This document shows, in pieces, positions 1 through 10,619 of a DNA stretch of 64,000 nt. Source of the DNA: Aselliscus stoliczkanus (taxonomy: Eukaryota > Chordata > Mammalia > Chiroptera > Hipposideridae). The DNA is taken from NCBI GenBank assembly GCA_033961575.1, contig CM066731.1, positions 77,273,501-77,337,500 on the forward strand. Direction: 5' to 3'. A model generated the notes under the pieces. It saw only the letters and a program-made list of their open reading frames with translations. It had not been told where the DNA came from and searched no databases. The position numbers and the translations under genes were made by a program. Numbering within the stretch: the first letter of the stretch is position 1; every line of letters begins with the position of its first letter.

Positions 1-1
1 C

Positions 2-349
2 CTAACTCTTTTCATTGTTTTTTATTCTTTGATCTTTTTGTTCTGCCAACTGGGTGATTTCTGCTATTTTGTCTTCCAGATCACTGATCCGCTCCTCTGC
101 TTCATCTACTGTACTGGTGATTCCTTCGAGTGTGCTCTTAATTTCAGTTATTGTATTCTTTAGTTCTAACTGGTTGTTTTTCGTGATTTCTCTATCCTTC
201 CTTATGTCCTCACTAAGTTTGTTAAACATTCTTATCACCACTGTTCTAAATTCTGTCTCTGAAAGGTTGTATCCCTCTGTTTCATTTAGTTCCATTTCTA
301 GAGGTTTCTTCTGATCCTTTACTTGTGACACGTTTCTTTGTTTCCTCAT
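2..349 (-). pseudogene. L1-A ORF1, N-terminal part, frameshifted at the window edge
   Basis: L1 ORF1p is a trimeric RNA-binding chaperone that coats L1 RNA. The likely start is the methionine at 349 (peptide begins MRKQRN), matching the starts of L1-B (2625) and L1-D (19410). An upstream in-frame methionine at 427 also exists but is not shared. Residues 40 to 115 form a heptad-rich coiled coil (NLSETEF, LEGITSTVDEAEERISDLED), the usual N-terminal trimerisation region. A stop at 2-4 follows NNEKS, where L1-B reads on (NNEKSLRC), so one base appears lost here. The RNA-recognition and C-terminal domains are outside the window. Confidence 0.85.
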
Positions 350-571
350 TCTGGCTGTCACTCTGGGATTGCTTCGATGTATTAGATACATCACCAGGAG
401 ATCCCTGGCTGGATCACGCACGCACACAGCTCATGGCCCAACACTCCCAGGAACACTCCCAGTCTCAGCCTTTACCAATCAGCTGCTTGCTGATCAGAAC
501 GAGCAGCCCGACAACCAATCACCAGCCTAGCAACTCTGCAAGCACAGCGCGGAGAGCGGGGACCAGCTTGT

Positions 572-791
572 GCACTCCCGCATCTCAGTGAGCAGCCTGT
601 TGGAGCCAGAGCGCGCCCATCAGGCATTTCCCTGGTAATGCATTACAAGCCATGCGAAGGTTGGGATCCAAGGCAACTCGTGCACTCCCGGGTCTCATTG
701 AGCAGCTGGTTGTAGTTGGAGGGCAGCTGCCCAGCGTTTCCCTGGCAACGCAGTATAAGCCGGGTGGAGGGTGGGGATCTAAGGCTGCATG
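572..791 (-). repeat. Two ~110-bp tandem monomers in the L1-A 5' UTR
   Basis: Two adjacent units start at about 571 and 681, with a third partial start near 791. Each begins with a shared TGCACTCCCG-type block, continues with a CTCA(g/t)TGAGCAGC(c/t)(g/t)G block and a TTTCCCTGG(t/c)AA block, and ends with a GGGATC(c/t)AAGGC block. The spacing is 110 bp both times. L1-B has the same units at 111-115 bp spacing. Tandem promoter monomers are well known in mouse L1s; whether these units also drive transcription is inference. Confidence 0.75.
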
Positions 792-1300
792 CACCCGCAA
801 GCTCACACACACTTCTGTGCCAATTCCACCAGACCAATGAGGTCCCAGACCTGACCATCTGTGGGAGAGACCAAACCTGAGAAAATGGCGCCCTTCTTAC
901 ACCACTCACGTGCAGACTCCACACCAGGTGAACAATAGTCCAAAATTCTCCAGCCTTTGCTCCAAAGGTACTCAGTTCAGTCCGTCCCTGCAGGCTCCTG
1001 GGCCCGGCTCACACAGCTACTCCCTCCACCAGGAAACAGGTAAGTGCTCACTGGCGAGCAAGCCTGTGCACCGGTCCCACTGATTCTCTAGCTGCTCTTA
1101 GCCTCACGGAGCTGAGCAAAGAGAGTCCTCACTAATTTACTGCCAGCTATCTTGGAACTCCTCTTCCGGGCAAGGAACTCTGGGCTGGTGAGCTTGGTGT
1201 GCGGCCAGGGGGTCTCTCCCCCAACCAGAGAAGCCTCCCCACAGCTGGGGCTTCCCTCATGGGGTTCGCCCTCTCTCATCTCCGCCCCTCCTATTGGCCA

Positions 1301-1507
1301 TTGTATTTTCGGATGCATTTAAATAGGTATGTAAATATACATAGAATTATTTGTTGAAATAAAAATGATTTGTTCCTTTTTTATACCCTTTTCCTTATCT
1401 CCAATTCTTACACCTCCACACTCATAAAATACTATTTTTTATATTTCTTCAATGAATTTACACAAAGCTATCAACCATTTTTACAAATCTTAAAATAGTA
1501 ACTTTAA
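1301..1507. other. AT-rich spacer between the two head-to-head L1 5' ends
   Basis: About 200 bp of AT-rich DNA with no recognised element separates the two L1 5' ends. Its right end contains the L1-B target-site copy at 1497-1507. It is probably the remaining pre-insertion flank. Confidence 0.6.
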
Positions 1508-2624
1508 GGCCACTGAGAAAAATGGCGGAATAGACAGATGCTGTGCTAACTACCTCCCAGGATCACACCAAAATTATAAACAATTTATACAACATTCAAC
1601 CCCGGAGGTCTCTGGAACACTAGATGAATAGAACCACTAAACGAAGAACTTAAAGAGGATGCCATGTCAGGTCTGGTAGGAGGGGCGGAGACGAGAGAGA
1701 TGAACCCCGTGAGGGAGGTCCCAGCTGTGGGGAGGCTTCTCCGGTTTGGGGAGAGACCCTCCGGCCACACACCAAGTTCACCAGCCCAAAGTTCCTTTGC
1801 CGGGAAGAGGACTTCCAAGAGAGCTGGCAGTAAATTAGTGAGGACTCTCTTTGCTCAGCTCGATGAGGCTGAGAGTGGCCAGAGAATCAGATGGGCCGGC
1901 ACATGGTCTTGCTCGCCGGTGATCTCATTCCTGGTGGAGGGAGTAGCTATGTGAGCCGGCCCCTGGAGCCTTCGGGGATGGAATGAACTGAGCACTTTTG
2001 GTACAAAAGCTGGAGGTTTTTGGACTACTATTCCCCTGGTGTGGAGCTTGCATGTGGGTAGTGCACAGGAGGGCATCATTTTGTCAGGGTTGGTCCCTCT
2101 CACAGAGGGTCAGGTCCAGGACCTCATTGGTCTGGTGGAATTGGTGCACAAGTGCGTGTGTGCGTGCGCGCCCATGCGGCCTTGGATCCCCACCCTCTGC
2201 CCGGCTTATACTGCATTGCCAGAGAAATGCTGGGTGGGTGCACTGTGACTCCAACTGTCTGCTCACTGAGACCCAGGAGTGCACGCGCGACCTCAGATCC
2301 CCACCCTCTGCACGGCTTGTGCTGTGTTGCCAGAGAAACGCCTGCCTGGTGGGTGTGCTCCAGCTCCAACAGGCTGCTCAATGAGACTCGGGAGTGTGCA
2401 AGCCGCCTTAGTCCCCACTCTCCGCACTGCGCTTGCAGAGTTGCCAAACTGGTGATTCGTTGTCGGGCTGCTCAGCCTGATCTGCGAGCAGCTGACTGGG
2501 ACAGGCTGAGACTGAGAGTTTTCCTGTGAGTGTTGGGCTGTGAGCTGTGCACCTGCGTGATCCAGCCAGGACTTTCCTGGTGATCTATCTAATACAACAA
2601 AGCAAATCCAGAGGGACAGCCAGA
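1508..2624 (+). promoter_or_regulatory. L1-B 5' UTR, internal promoter region with tandem monomers
   Basis: GC- and CpG-enriched 1.1-kb leader that precedes ORF1; in L1 this region carries the internal RNA polymerase II promoter. It starts with an ATGGCGG-containing block near 1522. From about 2185 it contains repeated units whose GATCCCCACCCTCTGC block recurs at 2185 and 2296 and, diverged, near 2410 (spacing 111 and about 115 bp). It is homologous in opposite orientation to the L1-A leader at 350-1300. Promoter function is assigned by family knowledge, not shown here. Confidence 0.75.
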
Positions 2625-3213
2625 ATGAGGAAACAAAGAAACATGTCACAAGTAAAAGATCAGAAGAAACTTCTAGAAATGAAACTAAATGAAACAGAGG
2701 GATCCAGAGATGGAGTTTAGAACACTGATGATAAGAATGTTTAACAAACTTAGTGAGGACACAAGGAAGGATAGAGAAATCATAAAAAACAACAAATTAG
2801 AACTAAAGAATACAATAAATGAAATGAAGAACACACTCGAAGGGATCATCAGTAGAGTAGATGAAGCAGAGGAGCGGATAAGCTCTTTGGAAGACAAAAT
2901 AGCAGAAATCACCCAGTTGGCACAACAAAAAGACCAAAGAGTAAAAAACAATGAAAAGAGTTTAAGATGCCTATGGGACAAGATAATGGGCAACCACCTA
3001 CGACTCATAGGAATACCAGAAGGAGAAGAGAAGAAGCAAGGGGTTGAGAATGTATTTGAATAAATAATGATTGAAAACTTCCCTACCCTGGTGAAGGAAA
3101 TCAACATACATGCCCAGGAATTGCAGAGGGTTCCAAACAGGCTGAACCCAAACAGGTCCACACCAAGACACATCATTAAAATGGCAAAGTTAAAGACAGA
3201 GACAGAATCCTAA
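2625..3213 (+). pseudogene. L1-B ORF1 remnant (RNA-binding chaperone), frameshift and premature stop
   Basis: The start at 2625 gives MRKQRNMSQVKDQKK, as in L1-A. The frame hits TAG at 2718-2720 after 31 codons because bases are missing relative to L1-A (the NLSETEF block is reduced). The coiled-coil part continues in another frame from 2689 (EFRTLMIRMFNKLSED, LEGIISRVDEAEERISSLED) to TAA at 3061-3063. Beyond that stop the same frame still encodes the C-terminal domain, including NFPTLVKEI and STPRHIIKM (the conserved TPRHI nucleic-acid-binding block), ending at 3213. So it carries at least one frameshift and one nonsense change and is not functional. Confidence 0.85.
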
Positions 3214-3527
3214 AAGCAGCAGGTTACATACAAAGGAACTCCTATTAGACTAATAGCTGACTTGTCTACAGAAACTCTTCAGGCCAGAAGGGAGTGGCAG
3301 CAGATATTCAAAGTGACACAAAATAAAGGCCTACAACCAAAATTGCTCTACCTACCATGGCTATCACTTAAAATTGAAGGATAAATAAAGAGCTTCTCAG
3401 AAAAGAATAAGCTTAAGGAATTCATTACCACCAAGCCAGCATTGCTAGTAATGTTATAAGGGCTTTTTTAAACAAAAGGAAGGGGTAAACAAGCTAACCC
3501 AGAAAGACTAGGAATACAAATAACGAA

Positions 3528-4118
3528 ATGGCAATACATATGCACCTATCAATAATCATTTTAAATGTAAATGGGCTAAATTTTCCAATCAAAAGACAGA
3601 GAGTGGCTAAGTGGATAAGAAAATAGGACACATGTATATGCTGTTTACAGACGGAATAAGATATTTCATGCAAATGAAAATGAGGAAAAAAAAAAGCTGG
3701 AGTACCAGTACTTAATTTGGACTAAACAGACTTCAAAATGACTGCAATAAAAGACAAAGAAGGGCACTATAACACTAATAAACATCTATGCACCCAACAT
3801 AGGAACTCCTAATTACATAGAACAGATTTTGACAGAGATAAAGACAGAGATGAACAGTAACACTATCATGGTAGGGGACTTCAACACCCCATTGTCACCA
3901 ATGGACAGACCCTTTAGACAGAAAATCAACACAGAAAGAGGGGACCTTAAATGACACTTTAGACTAGCTGGATTTCGTCGATATTTTTAGAGCATTTCAC
4001 CCTGTAAAAACAGACTATACATCCTTCTCAAGTGCACATGGGACATTTTCCAAGATAGACCACGTTAGGCCACAAAACAAGTCTCAGTAAGTTTAAGAAG
4101 ATTGAAATCATGTCAAGC
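3528..4118 (+). pseudogene. L1-B ORF2 remnant: N-terminal endonuclease part only
   Basis: ORF2p normally carries an APE-type endonuclease, reverse transcriptase and cysteine-rich C-terminus. Here the start at 3528 (MAIHMHLSIIILNVNGLN, the N-V-N-G active-site region) is followed by an early TAG after about 32 codons (3627-3629). Later pieces match the endonuclease of L1-D, for instance the region coding GDFNTP near 3880 and the segment to about 4118. After 4118 the sequence jumps straight to 3' UTR, so the reverse transcriptase is absent. Confidence 0.8.
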
Positions 4119-4875
4119 AGATATAAAGGAAAAACTGATGGTTGCTGGCTGGGAGGGAGTGGGGAAGAGGGAGGGGGGAAGGTTTTGGACAGCGTAGGTG
4201 GGTGACTACAATGTTGTTGCAAGGATATGGGGGACAGTTCTGGGAATGCAATTAATAATGTTGTGGAGAGACTATTATGTTAAGTGATATAAGTCATTTG
4301 GAGAAAGACAAATACCATATGATATCACTTATGTGGAATCTGAAAAACTGAATGAACGAGCACAGTATACAGAAACAGTCTCATATGTAGAAAGGAAAAA
4401 CTGAGGGTTGCTAGTTGGGAGGGGGGTGGTGATGGGGGGAAGGGGTAGGGATTAGACAGCATAGAGAGACAACTACAATATTCCCACAGGGATATGAAAC
4501 ACAGTTCAGGGAATATAATAATTTTGTAAAAATTTTGTGGCATGTCAGATAGTCACATGTCTTGTTAGGGAGACCACTTCATGGATGGAGTAAAGGCTTG
4601 ATCACTGCACTGTACACCTGAAGCTGATGTTGTATAATATTGTATGCCAACTGTAACTGAATATATAGATAGTCACGGGATGTGGAGTATACTGTGGAAG
4701 GGAATCAAAGGAATTTTAATAGATATGTATGATATAGGGGCGAAGATTGGGGTGGCAAACTGTGGGAGGATGGTTGTCACTTTGAGAGGTACAAAGTATA
4801 ACTATTGCATTGTGTTGTACACCTGAAACTAATTTAAAAAAATTTTTCTTTCACAACAAAATATTTTTAAAAAAA
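4119..4875 (+). repeat. L1-B 3' UTR with a duplicated ~155-bp segment
   Basis: Two similar segments, about 4122-4265 and 4396-4545, each run from GGAAAAACTGA(t/g)GGTTGCT through a G-rich GGGAGGG tract to an AACAC/GACAGTTC-type block and an AATAATNTTGT end. Between them (4266-4395) lies the normal ORF2-end/3' UTR junction, seen once in L1-D (reverse complement of 14700-14760). The second segment continues into the ordinary 3' end and A-rich tail. The arrangement is endonuclease, partial 3' UTR, ORF2 end, full 3' UTR, which is a rearranged product. Confidence 0.75.
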
Positions 4876-4886
4876 AGTAACTTTAA

Positions 4887-7800
4887 TATCCAAACATTGT
4901 GAGGCGGTATGACTTTAGTAACTTTTAAAGGAAAGATTAAGAAGATATGAATTATTTTTGCTCATTTAATTTACCTACAATTTCTGAATTAAATTAACAT
5001 AACCTTAGTGTATATTATGTGTAAGATTTTATATATTCTTACACAGGTACAGATAATTAAGAGTAAAATTCTTGGGCCTCCAAAAACACATAACGAAATC
5101 TCTGTGCATCATAAGACAGTAGCTAGGAATGGTTATCTTATGGCCCTCCGTTTCAAGGCATTCTCTTTCAATAGCTTTCCTGATATTTTTAAAATACAGA
5201 CAAGCCAGGCTTTTGTGTCTCCCCAAAGAAGCTACTGCACTGAACATCATTAGAAATGTTTCCCTTTAAGCTTTCCTTCTTTCCAAAGGCTTATACTTAC
5301 ACTGGCTTACACTCTTCTATACCGTCCCCAGACATTGCCTTATCTGTGCACGACAGATAGTGTCTTTGATAGTTACATTTCTCTAGAGAGGAGAACTGAT
5401 TTCAAACATCAAACCAAGAAATGCATTCCTTTTGAGGGACAGGGGAAGTATTTGTAAAAATGTTATAGGAAAGATGTTTCTTGAAACCATGGATTTTTTT
5501 TTTTAATTTCTTTCCATAACACTTTGCAGATCTCAAGAAATTTCCTGGTTTCAGGTGTGATCCCTTTCAGAGCAACCTCTTTTTTTCAACCCAATGCCAG
5601 GGATAAAGTTAAGACAGAGGATAAGTAATGGGGCAGCTCTTTCCACTCTGTTACTATACATATTCAACCTCTCCTGGCTTTCCACCATTTGTCAAGCTCA
5701 CTTTCTTTGGTATACAGGCCAGCCCACCTTGCAACTGCTCTTGCTGGTGTGATAGAATCGTCATGATCTTACTCTAATCTCGGCCATGACAGGGAGAGCC
5801 TATGGAAGGTGCAAAGAGTGGGTTCAAGTTGGTATATTGAAGAAGCTCAGTTTAATGGATTTTCTAAACAAGAAGTACACGTGGAGGGTAGGAGGTCGGA
5901 AGGAGATAAGCTAATGAAGAGTTTGAGGAGGCAGAGAGAATATGAAGAGGTGTAGAAGGGCAGTCATGGAAAGTGAGAAAGAAGTGTTTCCCTACATCTA
6001 TTAAACAATCTGAGCAGTTATAGTTAAAGGATCTGGGGCAATCTGAGTAACAATTGGTGGTGCCAGAGAACATTTTACTTTGAAATTAAAGTAGATTGAC
6101 ACATTCATTAATGAAATGCCTATCATATTACTTACAATTTAATTTATATAATTATGTTGCTGAAGTGAAAACAGTAAACACACAGCCCTAAGAACTGATA
6201 TTTACATGGAGGAGTAACCAGGAAAAACAATTTAACATAGTAACTGCAATGCTAGAGCTAAGCGAGAAAACACAGTGGATGGACACTTAGTTAATCATCA
6301 GACTAGCAGAAGGATTTCAAGAGTAAACAGTAACTGTGCTCTATTAATGAGGGAAGCTATCACTGAAGAAAATCCCTGGACATTCCAGTGCACTTATCCC
6401 TTTTGAGATACAAATAAGAGGGATCTAGGAAATTTTCTGCTCCAATGGTCTTCCCTTTCATTTCACCAAATCCTTCAGCGATTAACATTGTTATGAGGAT
6501 TCATTTTTCTCATGACACATGAAGTTGTATATTGGTCACCATGTTGAAGAAACATTAAGGAAGAAAAAAGAGAATTAATATTCAGTGTTTATTATGTATA
6601 CAGCACTGCCTTACTCATGGGGCGATCTCAATCACAAGACTAATTTCTACATGAATATTATATCTATTTCACACATGAGGAACCAAGCCTCACCTTAGTA
6701 AAGCAGTAAGGGTGCATACAGAAGGTGAGGAATGGAGCTCTCTGTGCTTCCAGGGTCTTAGAAACAGAGAAATGCTAGGTCTGGAGGGAGAACTCTATTC
6801 CTCCCACCTCTAGTTGAAACATCAGCCATCAGTAAGTTAAGGAAGTCACTTGATTTCTGGGAGCTTCTACAATTGCTTTGGAAAGCAAGGACATCAACCC
6901 AAAGGTGCTGTAAACATAGAGGTATAGGGGAAGTTTTGGTTTATTTTTTTTAACATCTATAATAAAAACTGTGATTTGATAAGCATATCTCTAGATGGAA
7001 GTTTATGCTCCAGGGCCTGAATATAAGTAAAATTTCTTTGCTTCTAAGAGGAGAAAAACATAATTTAGTGTTCTTTCAGAGTGTGAATAGAGCAAGTAGT
7101 AAAACTGAAAGTTGGAAATCCATGAATGTTCCCCTCCTCCCAATTCCACACACCTTTGGCAAAGTTATTAAACTCATAAAATACTTGGGTACAGGTGTTT
7201 TGTTTTGTTTTAATTGTAATATGAGGGAAGAATCAATAAAGTGGCCTGACTCCAGGCCTGGACCAAGGAGGAACAGCACAGAAGCAGGATGTGTAGGCAT
7301 GTGACTTAAACAAAGAGAGAGAAATTAGCTGGTCCCTGGGCAGGGCTACAGAGCTGGGGTCAGGCCACACTGAACAGTATCTCTACGGAAAGGAGAGATC
7401 TAGCTGACATCTTGCAAAGTGCTACAAAAATAGCAATAGCTAACAGACAGAGGAAGCACATTTTCAATGTAAGGTAAGATTACCATGAATCAATACAATA
7501 AGTTTGTTTTGCGGGACTGTGCCTTATTCTCAGTGGTTAAGGGTGCTGATGTGAATTTAAGATCAGTCATTGTCTTTCCCTCCTGCTCACAGAAAGAACA
7601 ATAGAGAGGGGGAAAAAAATGAAGGCAAAATAGCACCATAAGAAGGCTGCTATATTAAAATAAGGCTCTGAACCTGGGATATTTTTGCAGATTAGTATCT
7701 GCACAGAACCATGTGTACAGAACTGACACCTGTCTGCCTAAAAGAAGCATGTTCCAAAAGATGCAAAGTGCGTTTCAAATACAAACCTAAGCAGCTATCT

Positions 7801-8854
7801 TATGCAGGCTTGCTTCAAGGCAGGCCAGGAATGAACCATCGTTCTCCTGGGTCTTCATAACACAGTGCCTCAAATTCTTACATGAATTTTCCTGTTCTCA
7901 CAATATTGCAGAACAGAAATAGTGATAGCAGTGCGAGCTTAGAAAGAGAGCAAACATTCAGAGTTGGAAACTTATATCAAGGAGTGGGGGTGGTCTATGA
8001 AAGTCAAAGCTATAGGTATCATTGGGGACGAGAATATTGTAGCAGGGCTTTTGGGGAATTGCAATTTTTCTTGAATTTCATCTCATCTCAGTGTATCACA
8101 GCCACAGGTAATAAGGACAGGGGTGGATTACATTTCATTTAGGGAGAAATCCATTTGACAAAACTCTGTTATAGATGTTTGTCTAAGAAATACAAATGAC
8201 AATATACCACCCATCAAGCTGGTGAAAATCACTTACAACTTGAACAAGAATGATTCAGAGAAACTCAACAAAAATCAAGAAGACATAGCCACAATGAAGC
8301 AAGAACATAAATATATATGGAATAAATAGGGATGGAGAGACACAGAGGTGAGAGATTAAATAAACATGAGACCTACTGTTCTAAGGAGAGCCTCACTTTG
8401 TCTGAGTCCAAGTAGTTTTTCAGAATATAAAGGCAGAGGAGGATATTTTTAGGTCAAGGGCCTGGGATTTATAATTTAAAGGCTGATCTTGCAAGATGGG
8501 GAGTTGGTTGGAACTGGGCAGAGTTTCTACCCAACACCTTTGGATTGGTAGGCATAGGGAATCAAGAACCCTAAACTGAGTCTTAATTAGCATGCTGTTA
8601 ATTTTGATCAGTTAGCTACTTTAGTTGGTTCATAGTTTTATCTCATGAAACAGTAATTCCCAGAGCAAAGAATAAGTCAGTTTTGTGTATTCTCATTATT
8701 ATTTAATAGAGGGATAAGAAATTAATTTGTTTTTGGTTCTTGATAAATAATCGGGTTTTTATGTCTGACTAGATATTTTTCGTTTCCATTTTGAAAAATC
8801 TTACCAGATTTTTCCTTATGTAGAGTTTTTGTCATTAATTTTGCATGAATGAAG
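4887..8854. other. Gene-free stretch, mostly unique decayed DNA
   Basis: AT-rich DNA without any reading frame that resembles a known protein. Short frames such as 5008-5253, 7005-7304 and 7882-8142 show no recognisable domain or codon bias. A MIR fragment is noted separately; a second possible MIR piece lies near 6785-6890. The stretch 8160-8700 may be an old LTR or other repeat but I could not identify it. Confidence 0.5.
6585..6760 (-). mobile_element. MIR SINE fragment
   Basis: Carries the MIR core in reverse orientation: an ordered series of a TTTATTATGT start, a TCACACATGAGGAACC block (the 'gatgaggaaactgag' core) and AGTAAAGCAGTAAGG, all heavily diverged. An ancient tRNA-derived SINE common to mammals. 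Confidence 0.55.
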
Positions 8855-9070
8855 TCCTCCTTATTTTTTATTGTAGTATAATTGTCATACAATATCCTAT
8901 TAGTTTCAGGGGTGCATCATACTGATTCAATATTTATATATACCGGGAGTGACATTTACATGTATACACATGACTTGTATTTATTTTTTTGTTAGCAGTA
9001 TGTATTGAGTATTACAATTTTAATACAGTTTTTTCCTTTCTTAAAATGTGTATACATTTAACTGGCACCC

Positions 9071-9121
9071 TGTGTGTGTGTGTGTGTGTATGTGTGTGTG
9101 TGTACACGAACACACACACAA
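9071..9121. repeat. (TG)n / (CA)n microsatellite
   Basis: Interrupted TG run followed by a CA run, inside the 3' UTR of L1-C. Confidence 0.95.
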
Positions 9122-9495
9122 GTATATTAAAATGATTACCACATCAAGTCTATTAATTATCTGTAACCATACAAACGTATTATAATAATATTCACTATAT
9201 TCCCTCTGCTGTGCATTACATCCCATGATTTATTTATTTTGGAGCTGGAAGTTAGTACCTTTTAAACCCCTTTACCTATTTCTCTAATCCCCAATACTAT
9301 CTGCTTTTGTAACCACCAGTTTGTTTCTGTTTTGTTTTGTTTATTCATTTGTTTTTTTTTTGTTTGTTTGTTTTAGATTTCACACATTAAAAAAATCATA
9401 TGGTATTTGTCTTTCTCTGACTTATTTCATGTAGCATAATACCCTCTAGGTCCATCTGTGTTGTCACAAATGGCAAGATTTCATTATTGACTGAG

Positions 9496-9501
<6 letters not shown>

Positions 9502-9546
<45 letters not shown>
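9502..9546. repeat. (AT)n microsatellite
   Basis: About 22 AT units directly at the left edge of the mariner insertion, growing from an AT-rich site in L1-C. Confidence 0.95.
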
Positions 9547-9552
<6 letters not shown>

Positions 9553-9580
9553 CAGTGTGATCAAACAATATGGTGAATGT

Positions 9581-9941
9581 TTAAATAAAACAAAAAACTA
9601 CAGTTAAAGACCCATTGCCATTAAACCCCCTGAAAACACTCCCCCTTGCTTTGAACACACCACATTGTTCTTGCCACTTTCTGAAGCAGTTCTGGAAGTC
9701 CTCTTTAGTAACTGTCTTTAGTTGTGCTGTCATGGCTGCTTTGATGTCCTGAATCATTTGACTTTGGGGAAGAGCCAGAAGTTTCACAGTACCAGGTCTG
9801 GTGAATAAGGTGGATGAGGCCACACCATAATGTTTTTATTTGACAGAAATTTCCGTATACCAGCAGAGATATGTGAAATGAGCATTGCCATGATGGAGGA
9901 TGATTTAAGGTACACTTTAAAACACACCTTCTCTCAACCAT
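9581..9941 (-). pseudogene. Mariner transposase C-terminal remnant, left arm
   Basis: Mariner transposases (DD34D) cut and paste DNA at TA sites. In one minus-strand frame this arm encodes MIQDIKAAMTAQLKTVTKED and, a few residues on, FRKWQEQ, the helical C-terminus of mariner transposases ending near a W-x(n)-C-x(n)-G motif. An adjacent frame covers the upstream part. The PPYSPDLAP catalytic-region block is degraded here (it reads LIHQTWYCETSG in the available frame). There is no N-terminal DNA-binding domain, so it is a frameshifted half gene. Confidence 0.75.
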
Positions 9942-10017
9942 AGCTCACACCCAACTGACTGCACCAAACAAGTTAAAACTTCTCATATACTGTTTCTAAG
10001 GTTACACGTTTCCTGTA

Positions 10018-10520
10018 TTGAAGATCCCTGCCGTTCCAATTGGATGGCACTTGGCAGCAGCATTCACCTTAGGTTTTGATGACAACAGAAAGGCTCCATG
10101 TCACACATGGCTTCTGGTATGGCAATTTCTGTCAAATAAAAAAAAAAATCACAGTGTGTCCTCATCCACCTTATTCACTGGATCTGGCACCATGGGAATT
10201 TCTGGCTCTTCCCCAAAGTCAAAATGATTCAGGACATAGAGGCAGCCATGACAGCACACTAAAGATACTCATGGGGCTGGCCAAGTGGCTTATTTGGTTA
10301 AGAGCTCTCTCAAGAGTGCGAGCTGAGCTCTGAGCAACAGCAGTTCGATGCCCAGCCCGAGCTGAGCTGCTGCTGAGCTGCCAATAGGTGGCAGGATGGC
10401 TCAGCTTAAAAAAAAATACTCATGAAAGAAAACTGCTTCAGAAAGTGGCAAGAATGATAGTATAAGTGTGTTCAAAGCAAGAGGAAGTATTTTGAGGGTG
10501 ATTAATGGCAATATGTCTTT
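10018..10520 (+). pseudogene. Mariner transposase C-terminal remnant, right arm, interrupted by a SINE
   Basis: The plus-strand frame at 10076-10333 encodes HPPYSLDLAPWEFLALPQSQ, the block around the last catalytic aspartate of mariner transposases (normally YSPDLAPSDY, with the D at the eighth residue replaced by E here). It is followed by QNDSGHRGSHDS in a shifted frame. The SINE at 10274-10415 cuts the arm; the coding remainder (GCTTCAGAAAGTGGCAAGAA, GTTCAAAGCAAG) resumes at 10425 and ends about 10520. It is dead. Confidence 0.75.
10274..10415 (+). mobile_element. tRNA-derived SINE, short type with GAGCTGAGCTC body
   Basis: Starts GGGCTGGCCAAGTGGCTTA (Pol III box A-like) and carries CAGTTCGATGCCC (box B-like). 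Its body is rich in GCTGAGCT units and ends GGTGGCAGGATGGCTCAGCT plus an A tail. The 9-bp ATACTCATG is present at 10265-10273 and 10416-10424 as the target-site duplication. Sister copies are at 45106-45243 and 56021-56163. Confidence 0.88.
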
Positions 10521-10559
10521 TATGGTAATACTTTTTTTATTTAAAGATTATATATATAT

Positions 10560-10560
10560 A

Positions 10561-10619
<59 letters not shown>

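Larger units (their letters stand above)
1..1300 (-). mobile_element. L1-A: 5' end of a minus-strand LINE-1 running off the left edge
   Basis: The first 1.3 kb is the 5' part of a LINE-1 read on the minus strand: the start of ORF1 (about 349 down to 2) preceded by a GC- and CpG-richer 5' UTR (about 350-1300). The same 5' UTR and ORF1 start reappear in plus orientation at 1640-2960, which fixes the identity and direction. The rest of the element (ORF2 and 3' UTR) lies outside the window. The 5' boundary near 1300 is estimated from where similarity to L1-B stops, so it may be off by tens of bases. Confidence 0.88.
1508..4875 (+). mobile_element. L1-B: plus-strand LINE-1 with large ORF2 deletion and duplicated 3' UTR
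   Basis: A complete 5' UTR (1508-2624), ORF1 (2625-3213), the first part of ORF2 (3528-4118), then 3' UTR and an A-rich tail ending about 4875. The 11-bp sequence AGTAACTTTAA occurs at 1497-1507 and again at 4876-4886, a target-site duplication that shows the whole unit inserted as one piece. The length is about 3.4 kb against 7 to 7.5 kb for L1-D, because most of ORF2 (the reverse transcriptase and C-terminal parts) is missing. A retrotransposition-incompetent copy, probably mobilised in trans or deleted after insertion. Confidence 0.92.
9547..10525. mobile_element. Inverted pair of mariner 3' halves (fold-back element) inside L1-C
   Basis: Two copies of the 3' half of a mariner-type transposon lie head to head: a left arm read on the minus strand (about 9945 down to 9580) and a right arm read on the plus strand (about 10100-10525). 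Both share, in order, a TTTCTGTCAAATAAAAA block, CATCCACCTTATTCAC, CTGGCTCTTCCCCAAAGTC, ATGATTCAGGACAT, CTGCTTCAGAAAGTGGCAAG, GTTCAAAGCAAG and TTTAATGGCAAT or its diverged form. The transcript of either strand could fold into a long hairpin. A SINE (10274-10415) interrupts the right arm. The element separates the L1-C 3' UTR from ORF2 sequence. Confidence 0.8.

Noticed and set aside
1998..2529. Overlapping 107 to 128-residue frames on both strands
   Set aside because: They come from the tandem monomers of the L1-B leader; the coding look is due to GC content and repetition.
9041..9226. Short frame with an HTHIHTHTHT stretch
   Set aside because: CA microsatellite translation inside L1-C.
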